This document shows, one piece after another, positions 34,676 to 43,481 of a DNA stretch of 64,000 nucleotides. The stretch is from JBJSXJ01 sp044235425 (GTDB taxonomy: Bacteria; Planctomycetota; Planctomycetia; Pirellulales; Pirellulaceae): assembly GCA_044235425.1 (NCBI GenBank), contig JBIIHW010000026.1, positions 1-64,000 of the forward strand. Direction: 5' to 3'. How positions within the stretch are numbered: position 1 is the stretch's first letter; the number at the start of each line of letters is the position of its first letter. The notes under the pieces were generated by a model. The model had not been told where the DNA came from and searched no databases. It saw only the letters and a list, made by a program, of their open reading frames with translations. The translations under genes were made by a program, and so were the position numbers.

Positions 34676-34981
34676 ATGCGTAATTTTATTCTCGGTTTTC
34701 TCCTCGGAGTTCTCACCCTGTACGGCGCTCTACATGCCCACGTGGTGCGCACCGAGGAAGGTTTTCATTTCGTGCCTAAAGCCACGATCACGCTCCGCGA
34801 TACCTATGTCGATCTTCGAGCCTGGGACGCGGAAGAATGGACAAAACATCCAGGTTTCGCAGATTCCATCGGCAAAGCCAAACGCACCGACCTGCTCAAA
34901 TCAGCCGCCAAAAACTCGCTCACCGAAACCTTCAATAGCATCATCGGCGGTAAACCCCGCTCCGAAAAAACCAGCGACTAG
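34676..34981 (+). CDS. Small exported or membrane-anchored hypothetical protein
   Basis: A 101-residue protein starting with MRNFILGFLLGVLTLYGALHA, a signal anchor or signal peptide, then HVVRTEEGFHFVPKATITLRDTYVDLR (partly shown: FHFVPKATITLRDTYVDL) and a charged C-terminus. It lies 40 bases after the DUF1501 gene and is probably co-transcribed. The length, spacing and compact conserved-looking core support a real gene. No function is known to me. Confidence 0.75.
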   Translation: MRNFILGFLLGVLTLYGALHAHVVRTEEGFHFVPKATITLRDTYVDLRAWDAEEWTKHPGFADSIGKAKRTDLLKSAAKNSLTETFNSIIGGKPRSEKTSD

Positions 34982-35797
34982 CAGCGGCGCGTTATGCCCG
35001 GAGACACGGCTTTTTTTCGGTCCATCTGGGTTTATCGTGGGTAGAGGTCCAGTCCAGCGCAATGAGAAAGATTGCGGATTTGAGATTCTACCCACTTTGG
35101 AAGTCGCCGCCGCGCTGCTTTATAGCCGAGACTTTGCTGTTTATTCTCTCGGATACAACATGGAACACCTTCGTCATGCCTCCCAAAATCCCAGGGGTTT
35201 GGGGACTGGTCCCCAAGGCAGCTAGTACCACATTTTGCATTTAAAACAGGGTAACTGGGGTTTCGTGTTTTCGTCAGACACGGCTGTCGCCGTGGGATTT
35301 CCAAGGCATGGCGAAGGTATTCCAGGGTTTTCCGTCGAATCGAATCGAAGAGTCCAGGTGTTCTCAGCAAGGCGCCAACTCCGCGGTTCTGCCGCTCGGG
35401 CTTTTCAGGTGGGGATGATTCGTGGTGACCCACATCCAAGAGTCTCAGGCGCTTCGAGTCCCAGGTTCCTACGCACCTGGCTAACGAATGCCAGCGATCC
35501 GCGACTCCCTCCAGCAACAGAGGCAGCGCTCCAGGACAATCCCGGATGGACTTTTTTTTCCCCCAGAGACAGGGTTTTTTGCGCCCAGAGACGCTGGGGC
35601 ACAGAGTTTTTTTTAAACACGTGGTGGAGTGCGAGTGGTTTCCTAGTGAATGTTTTGTTGGGGAAGTTTTAAGGTCGTCAAAAAACATTATTGCTGACGA
35701 ATTGATTTTCCCTTAGTAAAAACACTCAACTCCACCTTCCTTCCAAAACAATCCCTCCGACGCCATTCCTCCTGCCCTCACTCGCCCTGCCCTTCCC
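34982..35797. other. Long intergenic region with degenerate repetitive text, no gene
   Basis: About 815 bases. Open frames on the minus strand (for example over 35032-35688) lack a ribosome binding site and any domain pattern. Near 35560-35615 there are phrases such as cccagagacagggttttttgc followed by cccagagacgctggggcacagag, resembling the short phrase repeats that recur between genes in this phylum. The region may be an old mobile or repeat-derived remnant. Confidence 0.4.
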
Positions 35798-36082
35798 TCA
35801 TTCTCCGCGCCGCTGTGTCTCCGTGCGAAAACCCTCCGTGCCCTCTGTCCCCTCCGTGCCCTCTGTCCCCTCCGTGCCCGCCATGCCCCCAGTGCCCTTG
35901 CCACCGAAGCCGTGGCAGATCGCGAGCGGCTGAGGAGGATACTTGGGAAAGGCGGATGACTGCAGCGAGCGTTCGCAGAGGATGAAGCGCGAACGAGCGG
36001 TTTCAATAAACCGCGCGTGCTGACACCGTTCACACAGCGACGAGCCGCTAGATCTCATGATTGGCCGCGGTGAGTTGTTCAT
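35798..36082 (-). CDS. Small Cys-containing protein with repeat-derived C-terminus
   Basis: Starting at ATG 36082 (ATG 36058 also possible) the 94-residue product has a core LCERCQHARFIETARSRFILCERS followed by AFPKYPPQPLAICHGF (each shown in part: LCERCQHARFIE, FPKYPPQPLAICHGF). Four Cys in C-x2-C...C...C arrangement and the F-P-K-Y-P-P-Q-P block suggest a small zinc-binding protein of a kind I recall from planctomycetes. The last 30 residues (G-T-E repeats, then TETQRRGE) are a translation of the intergenic-type repeat at 35832-35880. The original C-terminus may have been overwritten. Confidence 0.55.
   Translation of the reverse strand: MNNSPRPIMRSSGSSLCERCQHARFIETARSRFILCERSLQSSAFPKYPPQPLAICHGFGGKGTGGMAGTEGTEGTEGTEGTEGFRTETQRRGE
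35832..35880. repeat. Phrase-like repeat ccctccgtgccctctgtc
   Basis: Two and a half copies of a 17-18 bp unit, with related phrases (ctgtgtctccgtgcg) just before it. On the minus strand it reads as G-T-E repeats at the end of the small Cys-containing protein. Confidence 0.8.
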
Positions 36083-36130
36083 GAGATGCTGCCGACGCCG
36101 AGCGTGATTCAAGCGAAAGAAAATCGGGCC

Positions 36131-37594
36131 TTACTTACCGGGCCAGTGGCGGGCGAGTTCGATGAGTGTCCGCACGAAACAGCCGGTGCCGCCGGCATCT
36201 TGCCAGGGCTTGGGACTATCGAGAAAGGCTGGACCGGCGATATCCAGGTGAGTCCATGGTTTACCGGCCACGAACTCTTCCAGAAACTTCCCGCCCGCCA
36301 TCGCTCCACCCCAGCGTCCATCGCCCGTATTCTTGATGTCCGCCACTTCGCTGCGAATGTTTTCGGCATACTCCTTGAACATCGGCAGTTGCCACAGCGG
36401 CTCGCCGCAAACGCGAGCGGCCTGCAGGACGCTATCGCACCAGGCTTGATCGTTCGACATGGCGCCGGCGACATCCGTGCCCAAGGCGACCACGCACGCG
36501 CCCGTCAGCGTCGCCAGGTCAACGATCTTAGCTGCCCCATGCTGTACGGCGACATCCAGTACGTCGGCCAGCACCAAACGGCCCTCGGCATCGGTATTCA
36601 GCACTTCGATCGTGCGACCGTTGCGAGCTTTCAGCACATCGCCCACCTTGTAGGCGTCGCCGCTGATCATGTTCTCAACCAGCCCACACAAGCCGATCAC
36701 ATTGACCGGTAGTTTCAGCAGCGCGATCGCTCGCATGGCGGCGAGCACCGCAGCAGCGCCTGCCATATCGCACTTCATCGTCTTCATGCCGTCAGTGGGC
36801 TTGAGCGACAAGCCACCCGAGTCAAACGTCACCCCTTTACCCACCAGCGCCAGCAGCGGCTGCTGTGGCCCTCCAGCGCGATAGGTGAGCTGCACCAGGC
36901 GTGGCGGTCGCTGGGAACCGCGAGCGACAGCTAACAGCGAGTGACAACGCTCAGCTTCCAGTCGATCGCGATCCCAGACTTCCAGTTCCAGATTGGCTTC
37001 ATCGGCGACGAGTTTGGCAGCTGCGGCGAACGCTTCGGGATACATGTGACTAGGTGGTTCATTCACCAGCTTGCGCGCCAGATTGACGCTCGTACCCAAA
37101 ATGCGGCCCGAATCCAGCGCTGGATCGGGAACACCGGACCAGCGTAGATCCGCGAACGGATGACGATTCTTTTCAGCTCGATACAGATCCTGTCCATGAC
37201 TACCGACCAGCGAACCGCAAACCGCGCTCTCTAGCAGTTCCGCGGTCCAACCTTCACCCAGAAAAAAGGCCACTCGCCGTCGTTCCTTTGCCGCCAACTG
37301 CTTGGCGGCAGCCGCTGCCGCTCGATACGCAGTACCACGCTGCAAGCCGTCGCGTTCGCCCAGTCCGACGACCAGAACTTGAGTGGCCTTGAGTCCGGCG
37401 GGTGCCAGAATACTGACGAGCTCCAGTGGTTTGCCGGTGATCTCTTTGGCGGAACGCAGGCGAGTGAGTGCACCGCCAGTCGCTTCGTCAACCTCGGCTG
37501 CCGGTCCATCCCAGGCCCCCGACGCGTAGGCTCCAATCACCACCGCATCCGCTTCCACATGAGTTACCGATCCATCTGTCGCCAGCACAGGCAT
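36131..37594 (-). CDS. pepA: Leucyl aminopeptidase (M17)
   Basis: A 487-residue cytosolic metallo-aminopeptidase that removes N-terminal residues from peptides. CAGGGAG precedes ATG 37594. The C-terminal catalytic domain has all signatures: VGKGVTFDSGGLSLKP, KCDMAGAAAVL (metal ligands Lys and Asp), NTDAEGRLVLAD (the M17 hallmark) and DIKNTGDGRWGGAMAGGKFL. The N-terminal domain is the macro-like fold. PepA can also bind DNA in E. coli; nothing here shows that. Confidence 0.95.
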   Translation of the reverse strand: MPVLATDGSVTHVEADAVVIGAYASGAWDGPAAEVDEATGGALTRLRSAKEITGKPLELVSILAPAGLKATQVLVVGLGERDGLQRGTAYRAAAAAAKQLAAKERRRVAFFLGEGWTAELLESAVCGSLVGSHGQDLYRAEKNRHPFADLRWSGVPDPALDSGRILGTSVNLARKLVNEPPSHMYPEAFAAAAKLVADEANLELEVWDRDRLEAERCHSLLAVARGSQRPPRLVQLTYRAGGPQQPLLALVGKGVTFDSGGLSLKPTDGMKTMKCDMAGAAAVLAAMRAIALLKLPVNVIGLCGLVENMISGDAYKVGDVLKARNGRTIEVLNTDAEGRLVLADVLDVAVQHGAAKIVDLATLTGACVVALGTDVAGAMSNDQAWCDSVLQAARVCGEPLWQLPMFKEYAENIRSEVADIKNTGDGRWGGAMAGGKFLEEFVAGKPWTHLDIAGPAFLDSPKPWQDAGGTGCFVRTLIELARHWPGK

Positions 37595-37876
37595 AATGAC
37601 ACTCCCTGAAATGATGCGTAGTAGGGTGCAAAGTTCGAGGTTAGGTTGCCTACGATGACCGCCCGTTGAGGAATTCTTAACCGAGCGGGACGAGCTCGGG
37701 GGGTAGGTAGTTGAGTTGCCCCGAGAGCGGGCGTTATTCTAGCCCGCTGAAAGCGGTTATCCCAGTCGGGTTAACGGCCAAGCAACAACAGGTCTCGGTG
37801 AAACGTCGTACTGCCCTGAACCCTTTGCGGTGACGGCGGTGGGACGCTGCTGGGAGCTTCAGGAAAAGGCATCGCG
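37595..37876. other. Divergent intergenic region
   Basis: 282 bases between pepA and the UbiD-family gene, probably with promoters in both directions. No clear element was picked. Confidence 0.35.
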
Positions 37877-39772
37877 GTGGGATATCGCAGTCTGCGAAAT
37901 TGCGTTCAAGATCTGGCCGCTGCCGGTCATCTCGTCGAGCTCACCGACGAAGTGGACGCGACGCTGGAGATGGCCGAAATCCAGCGGCGTGTCTATCAAG
38001 CTGGAGGTCCGGCCATTCTCTTCAGCCAAGTGCGCGGTTGCCACTTTCCCATGGTTTCGAATTTATTTGGAACGATGGAGCGAGCCCGCTTCATTTTTCG
38101 CGACACCTGGGAAAACGTGCGGCGACTGATCGAAATCAAAATTGACCCGCCCCAGGCACTGCGTCGTCCCTGGCGATACTGGAAAGCGCCCCTCGCCGCT
38201 CTCACCATGCTGCCCAAACGGCGTCGCTTTGGCCCGGTGATGACGCATGAAACCACCATCTCGCAGTTGCCCCAATTAAAATCCTGGCCGGGTGACGCCG
38301 GTGGCTTCGTCACTCTGCCGCAAGTCTACACCGAATCCGTCGATCGCCCTGGTCTGATGCAGTCGAATTTGGGAATGTATCGAGTGCAACTGACGGGGGC
38401 TTCGTATGCAGCGGATCGTGAAATCGGTTTGCACTATCAGATTCACCGAGGGATCGGAGTGCATCACGAAGCGGCTCGCAAAAAAAACGTGCCGCTGCGA
38501 GTGAATATCTTTGTGGGAGGTTCACCGGCCATGTCGCTGGCGGCCGTCATGCCACTCCCCGAAGGCCTGTCCGAACTGACCTTCGCCGGAGCACTCGCCG
38601 GCCACCGCATTGCGATGGTGGGACCACGTGATCAGCTGCCCATGTATGGCGAGGCGGACTTTTGCATCAGTGGCACGGTCACCGCCGGCGAAACCATGCT
38701 CGAAGGTCCCTTTGGCGATCACCTGGGCTATTACAGTTTGGCACATCTGTTTCCGGTGATGCGAGTGGATCGCGTTTACCATCGTCCGCACGCCATCTGG
38801 CCGTTTACGGTGGTCGGCCGACCGCCTCAAGAGGATACCGTTTTTGGCGAACTCATCCATGAGCTGACGGGGGATGTCATTCCGACGGTGTTGCCGGGAG
38901 TACGAGCGGTGCATGCGGTCGATGCCGCTGGAGTGCATCCGCTGCTGCTGGCCATCGGTAGCGAACGCTACACTCCGTATGCATCCACAACTCGACCGCA
39001 GGAATTACTCACCCAAGCCAATGCGATTCTGGGGCAAGGGCAATTGTCGCTGGCGAAGTACCTTTGGATCGCCAATGCCGCGGACGATCCACAGCTCGAC
39101 ATCCACCAGATCGACGAGTTTTTCCAGCACATGCTCCGCCGCGTGGACTGGGAATGGGATCTGCATTTTCAAACCCGCACGACGATCGACACGCTAGATT
39201 ACTCGGGAACTGGGTTCAACCAAGGTTCGAAAGTCGTCGTGGCGGCCGCGGGACCGGTGCGTCGCGACTTGCCGACCGACTTGGCGGAACTCAGTGGCCG
39301 CGGAGATTTACCCGCCGGCTTCAGCGATCCGCGCGTCTGTTTGCCCGGAGTTTTAGCGATCCGAGGCCCGACAGCAGGTGGGCCTCGTTCGCTGGATGGA
39401 CGTGATGCACCGACGACGACAGCCGATGCGGCCCAGGCGATCGAAGTGCCAATGAACCGGTTTTGTGCGGCGTTTGACGAACAGCATCCGATTAATCGAT
39501 TCCCGCTTGTCGTGATCGTTGATGACAGTGACTTCACCGCTCGTTCACTGAACAACTTTCTCTGGGTCGTCTTCACTCGTAGTAATCCCGCAAACGACAT
39601 CTATGGTATTGCCGCTCATACTCGCTACAAACATTGGGGCTGCCGTGGTTCACTCGTCATCGATGCTCGGATAAAACCTCATCACGCGCCACCGCTGGTC
39701 GAGGACCCAGAGGTGACGAAGAAGGTTGATGCTCGAGCTACTCGCGGTGGCCCGCTGGCGCGCTGGCTGTAA
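37877..39772 (+). CDS. UbiD-family decarboxylase
   Basis: GTG 37877, preceded by AGGAAAAGG, starts a 631-residue protein of the UbiD (prenylated-FMN-dependent) family. Landmarks are MGYRSLRNCVQDLAAAGHLVEL, NIFVGGSPAMSLAAVMPLPEGLSEL (partly), EADFCISGTVTAGETMLEGPFGDHLGYYS (partly: LEGPFGDHLGYY) with the conserved Glu-Gly-Pro-Phe-Gly-Asp, and PPQEDTVFGELIHEL. The E-x-P-F-G-D region holds catalytic acidic residues. The substrate could be a polyprenyl hydroxybenzoate or another aromatic acid. An insertion near 455-530 is Pro/Thr/Ala-rich. No ubiX flavin prenyltransferase is adjacent. Confidence 0.9.
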   Translation: MGYRSLRNCVQDLAAAGHLVELTDEVDATLEMAEIQRRVYQAGGPAILFSQVRGCHFPMVSNLFGTMERARFIFRDTWENVRRLIEIKIDPPQALRRPWRYWKAPLAALTMLPKRRRFGPVMTHETTISQLPQLKSWPGDAGGFVTLPQVYTESVDRPGLMQSNLGMYRVQLTGASYAADREIGLHYQIHRGIGVHHEAARKKNVPLRVNIFVGGSPAMSLAAVMPLPEGLSELTFAGALAGHRIAMVGPRDQLPMYGEADFCISGTVTAGETMLEGPFGDHLGYYSLAHLFPVMRVDRVYHRPHAIWPFTVVGRPPQEDTVFGELIHELTGDVIPTVLPGVRAVHAVDAAGVHPLLLAIGSERYTPYASTTRPQELLTQANAILGQGQLSLAKYLWIANAADDPQLDIHQIDEFFQHMLRRVDWEWDLHFQTRTTIDTLDYSGTGFNQGSKVVVAAAGPVRRDLPTDLAELSGRGDLPAGFSDPRVCLPGVLAIRGPTAGGPRSLDGRDAPTTTADAAQAIEVPMNRFCAAFDEQHPINRFPLVVIVDDSDFTARSLNNFLWVVFTRSNPANDIYGIAAHTRYKHWGCRGSLVIDARIKPHHAPPLVEDPEVTKKVDARATRGGPLARWL

Positions 39773-40760
39773 ATCGTCCCTGTTTTTTGTAGCGAGTTGG
39801 TGTTGCATGCTATTGAGCTTGATCAATTTCGCTGCTGTCTTGCTGTCCGATTCGTATGGGACATCGATTCCGGGTGTGGAGTGGTTGATGCTGGGCTGGC
39901 TGATCGTGGTTGGAGGTTGCGTAGGGAGTTTCCTGAATGTCGTCGTGCATCGCTTACCTCTGGGACTCAACGTCGCCTATCCCGGCTCGCGCTGCCCCCA
40001 GTGTCGTCATGCGATTCGCGGCTACGACAATATCCCCGTGCTCAGCTGGCTGGTGCTCCGCGGCCAATGTCGCGACTGCAAGTTACCGATCAGTTGTCGC
40101 TATCCGCTCGTCGAAGCGGGCGTGGGGCTGGTGAGTGGGATCTTGGCGAGCGTCGATTTATTCTCAAACTGGTGGGGCTGGACGATCACGGCGAGTGAGC
40201 TGAACCCCTGGTCATCCTGGATTCCCTGGTGGAGATATGCCGGTCATTTCGTGCTGGCTTGTACGCTACTGAGTGCGGCGCTGATGGAATATGATCGGCA
40301 AGCTGTGCCACGTCGCTTATTTTACCCGGTGATCGGTTTGGGGCTGCTGACCCTTTGGCTGGTACCGCAAGCCACCGACTGGCCGTTCGGTCGTGATGAC
40401 TGGTCGTCAGCCGGCGTCGTGCGTTTTCTGATGGAATTCGCGATTGCGATTTTGACCGGTCTGCTGATCGCCGTGCTGCGAGAAGGAAACGTGGCACTCG
40501 CACTCTCGCGAGAAAACTCGTCGCTCCGTGCCATCCGTTACTCGCTCCCGCTGGCATTTGGAGCCGTGGAGATCTGGCTGGGGCTGCGCGCACTGATTGT
40601 TGCGCTCGCTCTCTCGGTCGTCGCCTGGCTGAGCTACCGTCTCCTGATGCCTCATCGAGACCATTCTCATGGCAGCGGCAGCGGCATGAGCAAACCTGCG
40701 TTCCCTTTCTTAGCCGCCTTCACGGCGCTCATCGTTGCTTATTTTTTTTGGAACTTGTGA
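39729..40760 (+). CDS. Prepilin-peptidase-like membrane protein lacking the second catalytic motif
   Basis: About 343 residues and roughly eight hydrophobic segments. The N-terminal A24 leader domain is clear: GGCVGSFLNVVVHRLPLG and the cysteine module SRCPQCRHAIRGYDNIPVLSW with QCRDCKLPIS. The peptidase half is poor. The first Asp region reads ALMEYDRQAVPRRL where I-D-x-D-x-x-x-L-P-D is usual, and the G-x-G-D motif of the second catalytic Asp is not found. The start is uncertain (ATG 39729, overlapping the UbiD gene by 44 bases, or ATG 39808). It may be inactive or a methylase-only relic. Confidence 0.75.
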   Translation: MLELLAVARWRAGCKSSLFFVASWCCMLLSLINFAAVLLSDSYGTSIPGVEWLMLGWLIVVGGCVGSFLNVVVHRLPLGLNVAYPGSRCPQCRHAIRGYDNIPVLSWLVLRGQCRDCKLPISCRYPLVEAGVGLVSGILASVDLFSNWWGWTITASELNPWSSWIPWWRYAGHFVLACTLLSAALMEYDRQAVPRRLFYPVIGLGLLTLWLVPQATDWPFGRDDWSSAGVVRFLMEFAIAILTGLLIAVLREGNVALALSRENSSLRAIRYSLPLAFGAVEIWLGLRALIVALALSVVAWLSYRLLMPHRDHSHGSGSGMSKPAFPFLAAFTALIVAYFFWNL

Positions 40761-40771
40761 AAGGAGTCACC

Positions 40772-41650
40772 ATGGATCCGACCATTGCCGCCAATCGTGA
40801 CGCGATTTTGTCGTCGCCCAGTTATCGCTTGGCCGAAGCGGACACCGACCTGTTGCGACAGGCGGCGCTACGCCCCGTTCGTTTACAGCTTGAACTACTG
40901 AAACCAGAGCTGGCACTGGCCGAGCAGTGCATTCATTCGACGATCGTCGTTTTTGGGGGAACACAAATTGTGGAACGCGAGCCGGCGGAGCGGCGACTGG
41001 CAGACGCTCACGCACAGCTAGCGGCGAACCCCGAATCAACGGTTGCTCGCCGTGCCGTGCAGCGTGCTCAGCGACTGCTCGACAAGGCTTCCTACTACGA
41101 TGCCGCGCGGGAATTTGCCAGCCTGGTATCACGCATGAATCAAGGTCAGGCCGGTTGCCACTACGTCGTCACGACCGGCGGGGGACCGGGGATCATGGAA
41201 GCTGCTAATCGAGGTGCCTATGACGTTTCGGCTAAATCGATTGGTCTGAATATCACGCTGCCGCACGAGCAGGCTCCGAACCCATTCATCACTCCGCAGC
41301 TCTGTTTCCAATTTCGCTACTTCGCCCTGCGAAAAATGCACTTCCTGCTACGTGCTAAGGCACTCGTGATTTTCCCCGGAGGTTTCGGCACGCTCGATGA
41401 ACTCTTCGATGCTCTCACCCTGCGACAAACAGGCAAGCTGCAGGAAATACCAATCATTTTGTACGGCCATGATTACTGGCGCAACGTCTTCAATTTCCAG
41501 TTTCTGGCGGATGAAGGTGTCATCGCGGATCGAGATCTGGATTTAATTCAGTATGCAGAATCCCCCCAGCAAGCTTGGGACCAGATCGTGCAGTTCCATC
41601 AGCAGCGTGGTGAATTCCTCGGTTCTCCCACCACCACCGGCGGACAATAA
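40772..41650 (+). CDS. LOG-family (TIGR00730-like) protein
   Basis: ATG 40772 follows AAAGGAG. The 292-residue product has the LOG family nucleotide-binding motifs TTGGGPGIMEAANRGAY and FPGGFGTLDELFDALTL (P-G-G-x-G-T-x-x-E). Family members hydrolyse nucleotide 5'-monophosphates, including cytokinin riboside monophosphates, or act as AMP nucleosidase-like proteins. The extended N-terminus of about 110 residues is helical. The gene starts 11 bases after the prepilin-peptidase-like gene and may share its transcript. Confidence 0.88.
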   Translation: MDPTIAANRDAILSSPSYRLAEADTDLLRQAALRPVRLQLELLKPELALAEQCIHSTIVVFGGTQIVEREPAERRLADAHAQLAANPESTVARRAVQRAQRLLDKASYYDAAREFASLVSRMNQGQAGCHYVVTTGGGPGIMEAANRGAYDVSAKSIGLNITLPHEQAPNPFITPQLCFQFRYFALRKMHFLLRAKALVIFPGGFGTLDELFDALTLRQTGKLQEIPIILYGHDYWRNVFNFQFLADEGVIADRDLDLIQYAESPQQAWDQIVQFHQQRGEFLGSPTTTGGQ

Positions 41651-41803
41651 TATGGTCCGTCTGGCCATCGCAAGGGCGGTGGAGAAAGAGTCACTGCGAA
41701 GCCGAGCAACAGTAAAAAACGCATGCCTCTGTAGACAGAGAACGCTGAGTCGCCACAATAGGAACTCAGGGTTTACAGCAGCACTCTCAGAACGGCGGAT
41801 CTC

Positions 41804-42226
41804 ATGCAACTCAAAAACATCGTCGTAGCAACCGACTTCTCGACAGCCAGTCGCAAAGCACTCCAGCTCGCCAGTATCCTGGCACGCGACAGCAACGCTC
41901 ATCTTTGGATCATTCACGTGGCCGAACCACGAGCGGCTTATACGGTGGGCGGCGTGTATGCGAGTTTTCCGGTCGGCAATGAACTGGCCCAGGAAAGCGA
42001 ACTGCTGCAACAGTTCGTACCGGAAGATCCTAAAATCCAATACTCCCTGCGACTCATCATCGGCGAAGCGTCGGAACAAGTCGTCAAATTTGTGGCCGAA
42101 CAACAGGCCGATCTACTGGTGATCGGCACGCATGGGCGCACCGGCCTGACGCGTCTGCTCCTGGGAAGCTGCGCTGAAAAGATTCTGCGAACCGCCACCT
42201 GTCCGGTCATCACGCTGAAAGGTTAA
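41804..42226 (+). CDS. Universal stress protein (UspA family)
   Basis: A single 140-residue Usp domain, probably a cytoplasmic dimer. It starts MQLKNIVVATDFSTASRKAL with the conserved Asp near the first strand, contains VIGTHGRTGLTRLLLGSCAEK (partly: GTHGRTGLTRLLLGS), the G-2x-G-9x-G-S ATP-binding motif, and ends CPVITLKG. The intact motif suggests an ATP-binding type. Confidence 0.92.
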   Translation: MQLKNIVVATDFSTASRKALQLASILARDSNAHLWIIHVAEPRAAYTVGGVYASFPVGNELAQESELLQQFVPEDPKIQYSLRLIIGEASEQVVKFVAEQQADLLVIGTHGRTGLTRLLLGSCAEKILRTATCPVITLKG

Positions 42227-42253
42227 GCGATTCGCGGTAACCGCATCATCGGC

Positions 42254-42331
42254 CTGGTCAGGCACACTGGTCAGGCACACTGATTAGGAACACTGATTAG
42301 GAACACTGTTCAGGAACGCTGATTAGGAACG
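42254..42331. repeat. 13-bp tandem repeat, six copies
   Basis: Units such as ctggtcaggcaca and ctgattaggaaca repeat in register from 42254. The last unit runs into the 3' end of ribD on the other strand and supplies its stop codon. Confidence 0.88.
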
Positions 42332-43459
42332 CTGGACATGCCCGGTGACGTAAGCATCACCGTCGATGATGCGCCACTGAGGGTTGTCCAGTTGCCAGGC
42401 GTCCTGCATGCGTTCAATTCCCTGGCCACCGATCGCGGAAGCAGCATGGGCGCCGCCAATCAGCTTCGGAGCGATGAACACATGAACTTCATCGATGAGC
42501 CCAGCGGTTTGGAATTCGCCGAGCAACGTGGGACCGCTTTCGATCAGCACATTCGTCCAACCGCGGCGTCCCATTTCCGTGGCCAGCGCCGGTAGCTCCG
42601 CCGCCGTGCCGCTCGCGGAGTTCTGCCAGATGTCGCAGCCCAGTGAACGAAGCGCGGTAAGTCGGTCGCTGGGAGCGGTGGGAGCGACGACGATTAAAGT
42701 CGGAATCGTTCCCGCCGTTCTCACCAACTGGCAATCAAGCGAAAGTCGAGCTTGGTGATCGAGCACGACGCGAGTGGCACGGCGCGGCCCAGGTGGTCGA
42801 GCGGTGAGGAGGGGATCGTCGTGCGCTACGGTACCACGTCCGACCACAATCGCATCCATCCGTCCTCGCAGCTCATGAACCACGCCGCGCGAGGCCGGCT
42901 GTGAAATCCAGCGACTATCACCGCTACAAGTGGCGATTTTTCCATCCAGCGTTTGCGCCCATTTGGCAATGAACCAAGGACGTAACTGCGTCACGCGCGT
43001 GAGATAGGGGGCATTGAGTTTGCGAGCTGCGGATTCGAGTACGCCAACGTCGACCACGATCCCCGCCTCCCGCAATCGTCGAACTCCACCGCCCGCCACC
43101 GCCGGAAACGGATCTGTCATGCCAATCACCACGCGCCCCACACGCTGTTCCAACAAAGCGTCGACACAGGGAGGAGTCTTGCCGTGATGGCAACACGGCT
43201 CGAGGGTCACGTAGAGTGTTGCTGACGGGAGCTGGGCCCGATCCGCTTCTGCGACCGCTCGCAGCGCCTCGATCTCTGCATGCGGGCCACCAAAGCGCTG
43301 ATGCCAGCCGGAGCCAAGCAGGCGATCCGCTGCTCCGGAATCGGCCGCCGGTGCGACGATGACACAGCCAACGAGTGGATTAGGTTCGACGCCGCCGCGG
43401 CCGCACAGGGCGAGGTCGAGCGCCTGACGCATCCAGAATTCATCGCGCTCGCTGGCCAT
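42323..43459 (-). CDS. ribD: Bifunctional riboflavin deaminase/reductase
   Basis: RibD deaminates and then reduces the pyrimidine intermediate of riboflavin synthesis. From ATG 43459 it has 378 residues. The N-terminal deaminase domain shows NPLVGCVIV, GGPHAEIEAL (zinc His and catalytic Glu) and EPCCHHGKTPPCVDALL (zinc Cys pair). The C-terminal reductase domain shows WFIAKWAQTLDGKIA, DAIVVGRGTVAHDDPLLTAR and NVLIESGPTLLGEF. A GTG three codons upstream is an alternative start. Other rib genes are not in the window. Confidence 0.95.
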   Translation of the reverse strand: MASERDEFWMRQALDLALCGRGGVEPNPLVGCVIVAPAADSGAADRLLGSGWHQRFGGPHAEIEALRAVAEADRAQLPSATLYVTLEPCCHHGKTPPCVDALLEQRVGRVVIGMTDPFPAVAGGGVRRLREAGIVVDVGVLESAARKLNAPYLTRVTQLRPWFIAKWAQTLDGKIATCSGDSRWISQPASRGVVHELRGRMDAIVVGRGTVAHDDPLLTARPPGPRRATRVVLDHQARLSLDCQLVRTAGTIPTLIVVAPTAPSDRLTALRSLGCDIWQNSASGTAAELPALATEMGRRGWTNVLIESGPTLLGEFQTAGLIDEVHVFIAPKLIGGAHAASAIGGQGIERMQDAWQLDNPQWRIIDGDAYVTGHVQRS

Positions 43460-43481
43460 ACAGGTCACTCATGCCATGAGA

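Noticed and set aside
35032..35688. 218-residue minus-strand frame
   Set aside because: Composition and lack of domain pattern or start signal suggest non-coding repeat-derived DNA.
36086..36712. Plus-strand 208-residue frame opposite pepA
   Set aside because: The minus strand carries complete M17 motifs; the plus frame is a shadow.
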